Assembly: GCA_949775045.1 (NCBI GenBank)
Contig: OX459104.1
Location: 17,676,431-17,740,430 of the forward strand
Length of the DNA stretch: 64,000 nt
Source of the DNA: Metridium senile
Taxonomy: Eukaryota; Cnidaria; Anthozoa; Actiniaria; Metridiidae
Direction of reading: 5' to 3'
Positions 53,935 to 64,000 of this stretch are shown in pieces. Under the pieces are notes generated by a model. That model did not search any database. It worked only from the letters and a program-made list of their open reading frames with translations, and was not told the DNA's origin. Each line of letters opens with the position of its first letter. Position 1 is the first letter of the stretch. The translations under genes and the position numbers were made by a program.

Positions 53935-54525
53935 ATCTAATGTACATGTACATGCACTCCTATCCATTTTCTAAAGGAGTCCCCCCCCCCCCCCCCCCCC
54001 GGATGTTTATAGCTAATTCAATTAACGTTGTCGTTGAAAAAGCCTAATTAAAACCAATTCCTTTAGAGCAAAACAACTTTTCCAGTTTTAAAACCAAGAA
54101 ATTGCACCGTCTTAATGTACATGTATATAGCTAATTAAATTAACGTTGTCGTTGAAAAATCCTAAAGCCTATTTTTTTAGACTAAAAGCGACTTAAATTC
54201 TTCAGTCTTAAAATAAGAACTGAATTGTACCATTCTAATGTACATGTATATAGCTAATTTAATTAACGTTGTCGTTGTAAAAGCCTAAAGCTCATTCCTT
54301 CCGACCAAAAGCGACTTCTTCAGTTTTAAAACAAGAAATTGTACCATCCTAATGTACATGTATATAGCTAATTCAATTAACGTTGTCGTTGAAAAAGCCT
54401 AAAGCCTATTTCTTAAGACCAAAAGCGACTTCTTCAGCTTTAATATACGTGTATATATAACTAGTGCCTTCGTGTTTTTCAAACGACAACACTAATTGAA
54501 TTCGCTATATATACTACAGATTAGA
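53935..54525. repeat. About 115-123 bp tandem repeat ending in an inverted half unit
   Basis: TAATGTACATGTATATAGCT, AATTAACGTTGTCGTTGAAA, AAGCGACTT..TTCAG repeated about 4.5 times (word starts at about 53938, 54113, 54236, 54350). A poly(C) run lies at 53981-54001. The right end (TTTTTCAAACGACAACACTA, ATTGAATTCGCTATATA) is the unit reversed. Confidence 0.8.
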
Positions 54526-55207
54526 CGCAAAGAAGAAAAAAAACCTTCCATCTCAAATATAACACTAGTAACTCAAACGAAACCATATCGTTGATAATGA
54601 TCAGCTCTAAATATCTATTCACTTGGAAACAGTTAGCGTTAAAAAGGTTTAAAACCTGCCCTTAGGCAAAATTGCGCAACGCGCATTAAAAACGAAAGCT
54701 TAGCAGCACAAATTATCCAAAACGCATCGCATTTAAAAACATGCTAGAACCAATTCAAAATGATGCCTTGTAATTTTTGGGCAGCAATTTTTCCTAATTA
54801 AGATTTTCACTCTCAAGCGTATGAGTTTCGAAACGTAAACGGTATGTCAGAAATGCGTTTAGTCGACACGTGCTGAAGATTTGTATCAAGCGTTACCATA
54901 ACAACACTACGAACAACGTTATGGCACACAAGAATTTTTGAAGATTACGTTTTCGTCCGCTAGCAAATCATCATCAACAGTGAACAAAAATCAATATCTT
55001 GATTTAATGTAAAATTATGATATTATAATAAAGTATTATGAATAAATATTTGGTTTTCATTTTTAGAAATTTTGAGGAAATAACTTAGATATTTGGATTT
55101 TGTGTTATTGTCAGAGAGCGTGCGTTTACTCACGTCTGGCAGCGGACCGCAAGCAAGAGCTGAAATGATACTGTGGCGAAACGTTCACGCAATTCTAATA
55201 TGCATAT
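54526..55207. other. Unassigned sequence
   Basis: No gene or repeat end recognised. Confidence 0.4.
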
Positions 55208-55400
55208 AAAATGGAAACTAGCGAGTAAACTAGTATAGGCTGCGTCGGTGTTTGATATAAACGATAGGTAATAGAATAAAATTTGTAACTGACTGTTTAA
55301 AATATAAATGGAAACTAGCGAGTAAACTAGTATAGGCTGCGTTGGTGCTTGATATAAACGATAGGTAATAAAATAAAATTTGTAACAACGTAAAAAATGT
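55208..55400 (-). repeat. 98-bp dispersed minisatellite, two units
   Basis: Two units (GGAAACTAGCGAGTAAACTA...), then ACAACGTAAAAAATGTTGACT, the start of the adjoining hammerhead-linked segment, truncated. Confidence 0.85.
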
Positions 55401-56990
55401 TGACTTTAAATTTCGAATTTCATTATATCACATATCATAATTATGCATATCAACAAAACTTGCTTTTAGAGCAAAAAGAAAATCATTTATTTTTATTTCT
55501 AAGTTAATCGCACGTGATTTCAAAGCCAAACACAATATCTGCATGCCGCATAAAATGGTTTTACAAATTTGCTGTGTCGTAAATTTGCTATGAAAAATTA
55601 TATACATACAATGCCAATTAAATATGATTACTATTGTATAAAAATTAAAAGAAAATATTATATTTTTCATGCAATGTAAACCATATTAGCGTTGCACTTT
55701 TTTATCCGGCAGGTTATAATATAACGTTGTTGGCCTAGCAACAGACCGTGAAACAACGGACATCAAATCTTCTTTTCTCAATTTTCGTTGACATCGAATT
55801 TTCAACGCTATGCTTTCAAACCTTTTCAGTAAAGACGCACAATGCTCACTTAAAAACATGTGCATTAATTTGAAAAAGCTTTTTAAGTCGCTTTATTAAT
55901 TAACAGGTCTCCAGAACTCAAGTTTGCTTGCCTTTCAATAAAGATGCACAATCCATACTTAAGAATATGTGCCTTTGAAAAGCTTTTTTCAGGTCTCCAA
56001 AACTCAAGTTTGCTTTGGTAAAAAACGGTAGTGAGTTCATCACTCTTCGGCTGCAAGTCAAAAGTTACAACCATTGAATATTATTACAGCTATGTTTACA
56101 AGCGACCTTAGATCCAATAATTCTCTATTATTTATTATTTTAGCGTTTGAAAGCGGTAACCGTTTCGGTATTGCTGTGATTGCGGTTCATTTTGTTCTTG
56201 TAGTCCCAAGAGAGTTCAGGCTTTGAGCTTAACGTACTTAGTGAAAAGCGTCGCGCTAGACCCAAAAAGCCAAAAGCTAATTAGACTAATCGTGAAAAAT
56301 CACAACTTAAATTTCTTGATTGCTTTTTTATCTTTATCAGAGAAGGGAGGTGGTCTTAAATGGATTCAGGGTTTTACAAGAACTTAAGCTTATTAACTTG
56401 AAAAAAGCATCAATTCATTGAGATAGTTATTAGTCGTGATGTAAATGCGTTCGTTGTAAGTTTCGCGAACTGCAAGTTTTGTAGAGTCAAAGTACGGCTT
56501 ATTTTCTCGCAAAAAGCCATGCAAACTTTACACTACTTGAATCAAAAACGAATTACTATCCTTAACTGCACTTCTATGCGCTACCTTCCTACATACTTTT
56601 ATAACCACTAACTTATAAGATACAAAAAATTGTACTTACAATTCGAAGCGAGAGGCCATTTTATAAACCCAAGTGGAGCAACAACGGAGTGACTAGCTGG
56701 TCAAAGTGAACGCGACGCTAATCAAGACCTTAAGTATCATGTATCCGGGTTCAAAAGCATTCTCAACATTACAAACGCGTTTATTAAATTCCATGATCTA
56801 TGAAGTGAAGCCTATCAATTATCAATAAACAATAGTGGCAAAACAATTACAAGCAACGGCAGGGATTAGGTGTTTTGTGTTTGACTACATAAATGTAAAC
56901 ATGCCATTTCCACATGCTGTGTTTAATTATTGCTTAATTATAAATACAGTGTATATTCTATTACTTTTTTTTAATAATTCTTATAGATAA
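55401..56990. other. Unassigned AT-rich sequence
   Basis: Only short open frames without recognisable product. A short local duplication (CAGGTCTCCA(G/A)AACTCAAGTTTGCTT at 55904 and 55991) is visible. Confidence 0.45.
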
Positions 56991-57029
56991 ACAGATACTT
57001 TATAGATAGGTAATATAATGATATTTGTA

Positions 57030-57140
57030 ACCGTAAAAAATGTTGACTTAACTTTACTGACGTTTCGAGCTTTAGCCCTTTGTTCGTTTTTTTACTCCGA
57101 CGAAGGGCTAAAGCTCGAAACGTCAGTAAAGTTAAGTCAA
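57030..57140. repeat. Head-to-head inverted pair of hammerhead-like segments
   Basis: GTTGACTTAACTTTACTGAC, GTTTCGAGCTTTAGCCCTT (57042-57080) is followed by its near-perfect reverse AAGGGCTAAAGCTCGAAACG, TCAGTAAAGTTAAGTCAAC (57103-57140). Arms about 40 bp, loop about 22 bp. Confidence 0.85.
57091..57130 (+). ncRNA. Hammerhead-ribozyme-like core
   Basis: TTTACT pairs with AGTAAA (stem I, 6 bp) around CCGACGA, GGGC-TAAA-GCTC (stem II), GAAA, and the C-G / GTC junction with minimal stem III (ACGT). This is the order of a type I hammerhead: CUGANGA, stem II, GAAA, stem III, UH, stem I. Deviations: U4 is C, and one extra A precedes stem II. Hammerheads with an ACGT minimal stem III are known from Penelope-like elements and retrozymes. 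Probably a decayed or variant copy; self-cleavage unproven. Confidence 0.5.
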
Positions 57141-57149
57141 CACATTTTT

Positions 57150-57230
57150 TACGGTGTTAAAAATGTCATTCTATTATCTATCGTTTATATCAAACACCGA
57201 CGCAGCCTATACTAGTTTACTCGCTAGTAA
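57150..57230 (+). repeat. 98-bp dispersed minisatellite, one unit
   Basis: Follows the hammerhead-like core directly: GGTGTTAAAAATGTCATTCT, ATTATCTATCG...ACTAGTTTACTCGCTAGT. Confidence 0.85.
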
Positions 57231-57379
57231 AGAGAGATGATATATGCAAGGTGTTGGTTACTATTGGATATTTTAACACAACCACTATCATCATGATGGT
57301 GGTGGTTGAAGCGAAGCTCGTCAACAAAAAAATAGTGTTTTAGCTAGTTTTTCGATGTTCATATATTATTTAATAAATT

Positions 57380-57600
57380 AGGGTGTACTGCGTTGATGTT
57401 TCTAAGGAAACCATTGGAGTAAAAATGTACGATATCTAGCAGTTAAAATTAGTGTGGACTGCGTCAGTGCAGTGTTTCTAAGGACACAATTGGAGTAAAA
57501 ATGTACGATAACTAGCGGTTAAACTAGTGTGGACTGCGTCAATGTTTCTAAGGACACAATTAAAGTCAAAATGTACGATAACTAGCGAACTATTGAATAT
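57380..57600 (-). repeat. About 75-bp minisatellite (53.3-kb family), three units
   Basis: GTACGATAACTAGCGGTTAA, TGTGGACTGCGTCA, GTTTCTAAGGA(C/A)ACAATTGGAGT repeated. Confidence 0.85.
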
Positions 57601-57980
57601 TCCCGCCAAAGTTTAAAGAGCAGGAGAACTTGCTATGCTGGTTCTATATTCATTATGTAATATATCTAAATCCCTCTGCTACCCCTAATGGTTGAACTTA
57701 GAAAACGCCAGTAAGTAACACGAAAGCAATTCAATCCTATCGTCCAAAAATTGAGACTTTTAGTTATAACATAATGATGAAAATCGAGGAGATGAAGAAA
57801 TAAAACTGATTAAAATCTGCTGTGTGTACATGGACCCTTGAGAGTTTGACAAGTAATTATTAAATAGCTGTCAACTTGTGAAAGTATGTTTGCCAAACAC
57901 TTAGACACACTCGATAAAAAGTCAATAGACTCCTGTATAATGTTTGAGTTGAGATATATTTAAAATACTACTAGTTCAAA
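57601..57980. other. Unassigned sequence
   Basis: Nothing recognised. Confidence 0.4.
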
Positions 57981-57984
57981 AACG

Positions 57985-58200
57985 TTGTCCCATGCGATAT
58001 GTTATTCTAACACGTAAAGGAATTATAGGCATACATCTATTTTAAGAAGGTTGTTCAAGGCGATATGTCATTCCAAGATAGAAAGGAATTAAAGGCACTA
58101 CACCTATTTCAAAAAGGTTGTGCATGTCAATCAAATGTGAAAATGAATTATAGGCATACACCTATTTCAAAAAGGTTGTCCAAGGTGATAGGCCCTCATT
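57985..58200 (+). repeat. 63-bp repeat, about three diverged units
   Basis: AAAGGAATTATAGGCATACA, CCTATTTCAAAAAGGTTGTCC and GCGATATGTCATTCCAAGA recur; same unit as 25744-26215 but in the opposite orientation. 58201-58860 shows nothing recognised beyond a purine-rich patch at 58768-58796. Confidence 0.75.
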
Positions 58201-58865
58201 CCAAAACACAAAACACAACAAAAAAAATTGAGTTTCTTTTTAAATTAGTCATTCTTGCCATTCCAGTTTCGTTTAGTGAGTGTTCGGAAACGCTAGTAAG
58301 TGAACATCTTTATCTACTTATAACGGTGTACAGTTCTGACTCCAAGTCATTGTCGCTTGTCTAGCTATCGCCAACAATCAAGGGAGTGTCCGTTTTTTCC
58401 TTTAAGTTTAACATTTGACCTCGATGTAGACCAACCCAAACCATTAAATACAATGCTATAATATCCGTACCTTTATCAAGATGCTGGCGCTGGCGCTATC
58501 ATTTCTTAATGTTTTCGTAAGATCGATACATTGGAGGTCTGACAGGTGGTGTCTGCACAAAAGAGTTCGGGTGGTCTTTCATATATACCATGTTATGCTA
58601 TCTACAATCATGCGCAAAATTGTTTCGTGGGACATTGTCACCTTTTTACGAGCGTTTTTTTTCAGTGCGTTTCAAAAAATATATAAAATCTATCAATTTG
58701 ATTTGCCAACCCCCCATTGGTCTTTCAAATGACAACCGTTTCACATTCCCACAATTCAACATTGATACGGGGGAGAGGGGGAGAGGGGGAAACGGAAAAA
58801 TGATGTTGAAATATTTTTCATGTAAAAACCAGATAATGTTAAGGTAGTTTGCACATGATTGTAGC

Positions 58866-59045
58866 ACCACTGTACTATTTGACAAAAGGCGCATTTGCAC
58901 AGAAATGTCCTCAATTCAGAGTAAAATTAAATGCGTTTTCTATTGTTAAGCGGTAACACTGTTTCGTTCTTTGCTAGTGGAATTTGTGATTTTTTTTACA
59001 AATCGAGGCGTAGCATGTGCACATGCGCCTTTTGTCATATAGATA
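58866..59045. mobile_element. Inverted-repeat element (TACTATTTGAC family)
   Basis: Ends CTGTACTATTTGACAAAAGG, CGCATTTGCACA and GTGCACATGCGCCTTTTGTC are inverted. The internal TCTATTGTTAAGCGGTAACA and CGTTCTTTGC match, reversed, the element at 26576-26973. Confidence 0.65.
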
Positions 59046-59085
59046 TACATAGGAAAGAATTGCAAGACGACTGAGAACTCTAATC

Positions 59086-59130
59086 TATCCGTGAAGAAGG
59101 GCTAAAGCTTGAAACGTCAGTAAACGGCTA
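59086..59130 (+). ncRNA. Hammerhead-ribozyme-like core, second copy
   Basis: CCGTGAAGAAGGGCTAAAGC, TTGAAACGTCAGTAAACGG. It contains TGAAGA (U4-A9), stem II GGGC-TAAA-GCTT, GAAA and ACGTC; C3 is G. The outer stem CCG/CGG could form. It is followed at once by the TTTACGGTGTTACAAATTTC word and 98-bp units. Confidence 0.45.
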
Positions 59131-59566
59131 TTTACGGTGTTACAAATTTCATCACATTGCTTATAGTTTTTATCACACACCGACGCAGCCTATACTACTT
59201 AACTCACTCATTTCCATTTAAATTATACTCATGCATTTCATTCGATTAACGATCGCCGTTTATATCAATGCAAAAAACCGACGCAGACTATACTGGTTTA
59301 CTCGCTAGTTTCAGAGTTATATTTGAAACAGTCAGTTACAAGTTTCATTCTATTACCTATCGTTTATATCAAACACCGATGCAGCCTATACTAGTTTACT
59401 CGCTAGTTTGCATTAATATTTTAAACAGTCAGTTACACATTTCATTCTATTACCTATCGTTTATATCACACACCGACGCAGCCTACACTAGTTTACTCGC
59501 TAGTTTGCATTAATATTTTAAACAGTCAGTTACAAATTTCATTCTATTACCTATCGTTTATATCCA
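59131..59566 (+). repeat. 98-bp dispersed minisatellite, about four units
   Basis: The longest array of this family here, with a diverged first unit and three regular ones (CATTCTATTACCTATCGTTT...GTTTACTCGCTAGTTTGC). Confidence 0.9.
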
Positions 59567-59775
59567 AGAAGACGTGAAAACTATTTCCAGATGTAATTTT
59601 ACAAAGGTCATAGTCGGTTTTATAATGTGCTAATGGGTTTGCCCAAGTCCTCTAAATCCATCTATTGTTGCGGTGTTATCTTAGTTCCGTCCCCGCTATA
59701 AAACGACTGTAGCTTACTAAGTATTTAAATAGCCTTCAATCAGCAGTTATCAAACCAGGAAGTAGAGTTAAAATT
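59567..59775. other. Unassigned sequence
   Basis: Nothing recognised. Confidence 0.4.
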
Positions 59776-59778
59776 TCT

Positions 59779-60245
59779 GATTCACATATAGATATTACGA
59801 ACAAAAATATCACAGCAGGAAACCACGAAATTTGTAATTTAAAGAGAATTAAGAGTAAGAATTGTAACTTATATTCCGTATAAAAGAGAGTTTTCTCTGC
59901 TTTCACATATAACTATAGTGCATGCCTTTTGTTTTTTGTTTGTTAAGTTTTTTTTGGGGGGGGGGGACGAGGGGGGGTGCAGATATTGTAATTCAAATTT
60001 GATTTCAATATAGATATTATACGGACAGAAATATCACAGCAAAAAAAACAAGATATTTGTTAACTATTATGTAATTTGAGAAAAAAAAAGAACAGTAAGA
60101 ACAGTAACTTATACAACGTATAAAAGAGAGTATTGTCTATTTTCACATATAACCAAAATGCCTTCTGTTTGTTTTCGTGTTTTTTTTTTGTGTGTGTGTG
60201 GGGGGGGGGGGGGGGGGGGGGAGGGAGATATTGTTATTCAAATTT
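59779..60245. repeat. About 235-bp tandem duplication with poly(G)
   Basis: ATAGATATTA..ACGAACAAAAATATCACAGC is repeated as ATAGATATTATACGGACAGA, AATATCACAGC. Each copy has GTAACTTATA..CGTATAAAAGAGAGT (shared with the 6.7-kb repeat) and ends in a G-rich run (59954-59963; 60200-60221). Confidence 0.8.
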
Positions 60246-60855
60246 GATGTATGTATGTAAAAGTATGTATCAAGTTCTCCGTTTTTAAATACAATAATCC
60301 ATTATAGTTTAACAAGCAAAAATATGCAAATTTTAAATTTTAAGCAGTTTTAGGAACAACTGAATAAAGTTACCCTATTTATATTTATTTATGAACAATA
60401 TTTAAGCAGAGATACCCAGTTCAGCATAGCTGGTTTAAATGGGGCTCTGCACAAAACATACATCGATCACATTGCGTTTACATACATAAAGATATAACTA
60501 TAATTTAACTATAAATTATGATAAATGTATATAGATAAATATATACTAATGAAAATAGATGAACTGTGTTTAGTTACGAAAAAAGGACTTTTAAAAGTGC
60601 CTGTTTAAAAGGCAACACTGAAGCCAAGATATTACGGATATTGCAATTGGCAGGTAGGGAATTTCATGTTTTTTGTGGGCCCCCACCCCACTCCCCTGTG
60701 TAACCCTTGACCGGATTGGTATATCCATACATGTACAGCAAAGGACAATTCGATATTCTAATGATGTAATCTATATTCAACAGTCTCTATGATAAGGAAG
60801 GTCAAATACCTTTGTACCTATTGTACTTGATAATGGAAAGCATCAGCACGTCCTG
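60246..60855. other. Unassigned sequence
   Basis: Nothing recognised; likely flank of the LTR retrotransposon. Confidence 0.4.
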
Positions 60856-60859
60856 GTGA

Positions 60860-61430
60860 ACCCTGGATACATGCAGAGGGGCTTTTTTAGGGAATATACT
60901 TTCGTAGAGCTATCCACGAACGTGTCTATCCAAGTAGACCACTACAACTTCGTTTTGCGTCAAACCTTTTATTCCCTTGTCACTGGTACATTTGCGTTTC
61001 TTACAATTCGCAATCCAACTTTTTACTGCCTATACATCGATTTTCTACCTATATTTATATCAAAACTCTAACAGGAACAACATACCTAAGTTTACAGTCA
61101 TTCATACCTAGGTTTACAATCATTTCTCTTACGTACGAGAAGTTTATTCACTATTCATTATGTATCCTGTTTTTACATGCTTGTCGTGTGACTAATAGTT
61201 GTATATTCTCCGATATACGTGCTAATCCCTTAAATTGTTATCTCTAATCTTGTTATTGAATGTCCCACCCGACATATGACGAATGACACTATCAATACCG
61301 GTATAACGTGACTAATACTTCTAAGTTATGTTATATGTTATGCTAAATCTTTGGTTTCAAAGGCTAAATAAATGCTAAATAATCGACTAAATTAATACTG
61401 TAAAAATGCCTAATTTTACTCCTCGACACA
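60860..61430 (-). repeat. Probable 3' LTR of the BEL/Pao element (inner end defined only)
   Basis: Downstream of the pol stop, the minus strand has a polypurine tract AGGGGGGGAG (61440-61431) directly followed by TGTGTCGAGG, the expected TG start of a 3' LTR. AATAAA-type words occur at about 61150 and 60960. The outer end was not located because the 5' LTR is outside the window. Confidence 0.5.
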
Positions 61431-61448
61431 CTCCCCCCCTTGACTCGT

Positions 61449-63998
61449 CTACGAGTCAAGCATTAAACGAGTTTTCCAACCAGCGTCTAAAGCTGCATTG
61501 CGTCTAGGTAAGGTTCTGCGCGCTTGCTGCACACGCGGAACTCGCATCGCTGCGGCATCATCTTCATCAGCTCTGACTTCAATGGGATAAAGTCTTTGGA
61601 CAGGTCGAGATATGCGTACTATCTTACCCTTAGTGATTACTCGTATCTTAGCGCCACGCACTACTCCATCCCTGCCTCTAACTAGTTCTTCTATAACTGC
61701 TAGTTTCCACTCGTTTCTCTTTTTTCCCTCTTCATACACAGTCACTACATCTCCTACTTGTATAACTGCTTTACTCTGTCTTGCTCGCTTAGTTTTATGA
61801 AACTCTCTGAGATTGGCTAAATATTCCTTTCTCCATCTCCCCCAAAAATGTGCTAACGTAGAACTCAAATACTTAAACCTAGTACTACATTCTGGCTCTT
61901 CTCTAACATCGTCTGGCTCTACCACTGCGTCTGGTAAACTATTGATTCTCCTACCGTAAATTAGATGAGATGGCGTCAACACTTCTTCTCCGACCTCATC
62001 ATATTCGTAAGTTAATGGTCTGCAATTAAGTGTTGACTCTACCTCGGTTAAAACTGTAACTAACTCATCATGTGTTAGTCTAGCATTACCTAACACCTTC
62101 CTTAAACTCTGTTTTACATTACCAACCATTCTTTCGAAGAACCCTCCCCACCACGGGGCCTTTGCTAAATTGAACCTCCATACTATCTTGTAATTGTTAA
62201 GATAAGTCCTTACCTCTGGATGTTCAAACAGACTATTTAACGTCCTGTTAGCTGCTTGAAATGTCTTTGCGTTGTCTGATACTATTAATGTAGGCATACC
62301 TCGTCTAGCACTGAACTTCCTCAAACATCTCATGAAGGTTGGTGCTTCTAAATTTTCCACTAACTCTAAATGTACTGCTCTAGTCACGCAACATGTAAAC
62401 AATGCAATGTAAACCTTGTCCATTTCTGAACTTTGCGATCCCTTAACATATAATGGACCTGCAAAATCCACACCTACCTTAGAGAATGGAGGCGACTCTT
62501 TAACTCTAAACTCTGGCAGTGCCGCTTCCGTTGGTGTTCCATAAGGTTTCCCTATCAACTTCTTACATGTCACGCAACCACCTATAATATTCTTGACTAT
62601 TTGTCTACCTCTTGGTACCCAGAACTTTGCTCTTAACTCCGCTAACGTTGCTCTAAGTCCACTATGCAATACTCTATTGTGACACTGTTCTATGATTAAT
62701 CTTGTTAGTCTATGCTCCTTAGGAAGTATAATTGGTGCTCTAGCCTCTACACTCAAGTCTGAATGTTCTAATCTGCCTCGGCATACTATTATCTTGTTAC
62801 TATCATCTAGTCTCAACTCACTAGCTAATTGCTTATAATTGCCTTGTTGCTTTAATTCTACTTGCGCTGCTACTATCCAGCGTTGCTCTGCCTCGCTGAT
62901 TTCCTGGGCTTCTAACTTTCCATTCACTCGCTCCCCCCGTTTTTCTCTAGACACTCGGAGGTTGTTTACAAATCTTGACACCCAAGCTGTCACTCTCACT
63001 AACCTATTATAGTCACTATACTTGCTTACGTCTATGACTTTGTTCAAACTAGGCGATTCCCTTACCTCGTTTACTGCTAAGAGAGTGGCTGATTTCTTCT
63101 CTTCTTCTTTACACTCTTGGGTTTCACTCACCTCTTCGAGTTTAGATGGCCACTCACTGTCAGGTAACTTCAACCATGATGGGCCTTCCCACCACAGTTT
63201 ATTCTTCTTTAGGGCATCTGCTGATGTGCCCCTTGAACCGATATCTGCTGGGTTATACTCACCTGGACAATGTCTCCAGTACTTCATCTCTGTTTTACCT
63301 AGTATGCTATTAACTCTATGACGAACGAACTGCTTCCATTCGCCTCTATTCTGTATCCAACATAAAGCTGTCTTACTGTCTAACCAATACGTTACTCCCT
63401 TTATGTCTAATTGTGCACTCAATGCATTCTTCACTGTCTCAACTAGCTGTGTTAAGATAACTGCTGACATAAGCTCTAACCTCGGTATGGTAAGCTGTTT
63501 CAAAGGCGCTACTCTGGTCTTACTTGCTAGCAACTTAACATGACGTGAACCATCGTCAAGTACATATACTAAATATACCACTGCGCAGTAAGCCTTTGTA
63601 CTCGCGTCCCCAAACCCGTGTAAATAACACTCAGTCACGCGATCCTCTGGATGATCATACACACACCTGTCAATCACTATCTCTTTTGTCTCACATAACT
63701 CCTCAACCCACTTGTTCCATCTTACCTTATACTCGTCGTTGATTGGTTCGTCCCAACCTACCTTATCAGTACAAAGCTCTTGAAACATAATTTTCATACT
63801 TACTGACATTGGGCTGAAGATTCCCAAAGGGTCAAATAATCCAGATATTACACTCAAGACACTGCGTTTTGTTAACTCTCCTTGCTTTGCCCTTTCTGCT
63901 GTGCGCTCAAAGTTAAAATGGATCGAATCTCTCTCACAATCCCACGATAGGCCTAGTATTTTGTCTCTCTTTGGACCACTCTGTTGTGTTGACAACAC
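61449..63998 (-). CDS. BEL/Pao LTR-retrotransposon pol, C-terminal part
   Basis: 849 codons, open to the right window edge, so protease and most of RT are missing from view. Seen in order (numbering from 63998): FGDAST (D131) and YWLDSKTALCWI (D207), EYNPADIGSRG (RNase H-like); integrase zinc finger H440/H445 and C475/C478; integrase core with VDFAGP (D511), VSDNAKTF (D575) and WWGGFFERMVG (E622), i.e. the DDE triad; then the WGRWRKEYL ... VGDVVTVYEE ... RPVQRLYPIE tail (DUF5641-type), typical of BEL/Pao. The protein would be cut into enzymes that copy and integrate the element. No stop or shift interrupts it. Confidence 0.92.
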   Translation of the reverse strand: MLSTQQSGPKRDKILGLSWDCERDSIHFNFERTAERAKQGELTKRSVLSVISGLFDPLGIFSPMSVSMKIMFQELCTDKVGWDEPINDEYKVRWNKWVEELCETKEIVIDRCVYDHPEDRVTECYLHGFGDASTKAYCAVVYLVYVLDDGSRHVKLLASKTRVAPLKQLTIPRLELMSAVILTQLVETVKNALSAQLDIKGVTYWLDSKTALCWIQNRGEWKQFVRHRVNSILGKTEMKYWRHCPGEYNPADIGSRGTSADALKKNKLWWEGPSWLKLPDSEWPSKLEEVSETQECKEEEKKSATLLAVNEVRESPSLNKVIDVSKYSDYNRLVRVTAWVSRFVNNLRVSREKRGERVNGKLEAQEISEAEQRWIVAAQVELKQQGNYKQLASELRLDDSNKIIVCRGRLEHSDLSVEARAPIILPKEHRLTRLIIEQCHNRVLHSGLRATLAELRAKFWVPRGRQIVKNIIGGCVTCKKLIGKPYGTPTEAALPEFRVKESPPFSKVGVDFAGPLYVKGSQSSEMDKVYIALFTCCVTRAVHLELVENLEAPTFMRCLRKFSARRGMPTLIVSDNAKTFQAANRTLNSLFEHPEVRTYLNNYKIVWRFNLAKAPWWGGFFERMVGNVKQSLRKVLGNARLTHDELVTVLTEVESTLNCRPLTYEYDEVGEEVLTPSHLIYGRRINSLPDAVVEPDDVREEPECSTRFKYLSSTLAHFWGRWRKEYLANLREFHKTKRARQSKAVIQVGDVVTVYEEGKKRNEWKLAVIEELVRGRDGVVRGAKIRVITKGKIVRISRPVQRLYPIEVRADEDDAAAMRVPRVQQARRTLPRRNAALDAGWKTRLMLDS

Positions 63999-64000
63999 TG

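Noticed and set aside
61612..63742. Plus-strand frames opposite the BEL/Pao pol gene
   Set aside because: Antisense shadows; the minus strand carries all RNase H and integrase motifs.

Overview
This is a window of a compact-to-medium, AT-rich animal genome, most likely a cnidarian (probably anthozoan). That assignment is an inference from the gene content (a frizzled-domain receptor tyrosine kinase with short phase-matched exons, and a very long coiled-coil gene) and from the mix of repeats (restriction-like-endonuclease non-LTR, CR1/L2-like, Ngaro-like and BEL/Pao elements, many hairpin MITEs). No sequence database was consulted.

Two host genes are visible, both on the minus strand. (1) 2632-5928: five exons of a receptor tyrosine kinase with a trefoil-like Cys cluster, a 10-Cys frizzled domain, a transmembrane helix, the glycine loop, the VAVK lysine and the alphaC/hinge region. 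All splice phases match. Both ends of the gene lie outside what can be read; the catalytic-loop exons must be left of the window. (2) 28030-50212: nine exons that join in phase into one open frame of 4312 codons encoding a giant, mostly coiled-coil protein; the first coding exon alone is 5.95 kb. Introns of both genes are packed with (GAT)n/(ATC)n and other simple repeats, sometimes touching the splice sites.

Between the two genes (about 6-28 kb) lies a mobile-element nest. A 53-54 bp minisatellite with a near-palindromic core (8.74-25.43 kb) was split by three insertions: a full-length Ngaro-like tyrosine-recombinase retrotransposon with split direct repeats A1-ORFs-B1-A2-B2 (9523-16285; SGNH hydrolase, Gag, RT/RNase H and recombinase all open); a 937-bp inverted-repeat element with a perfect 9-bp target duplication (16330-17266); and a 5'-truncated CR1/L2-like retrotransposon (20612-22364), whose empty site survives as a paralogous copy at about 24651 in the same array.

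The left edge (2-1750) is the 3' part of an R2/NeSL-type non-LTR element. The right edge (61449-64000, minus) is the 3' part of a BEL/Pao pol gene. The 50-61 kb stretch is non-coding as far as can be seen and holds tandem and dispersed repeats. Among these, a dispersed family couples a hammerhead-ribozyme-like core (stem I, CCGACGA/TGAAGA, GAAA, GTC) to a roughly 98-bp minisatellite, recalling Penelope-element/retrozyme architecture. This is the most intriguing repeat signal in the window.
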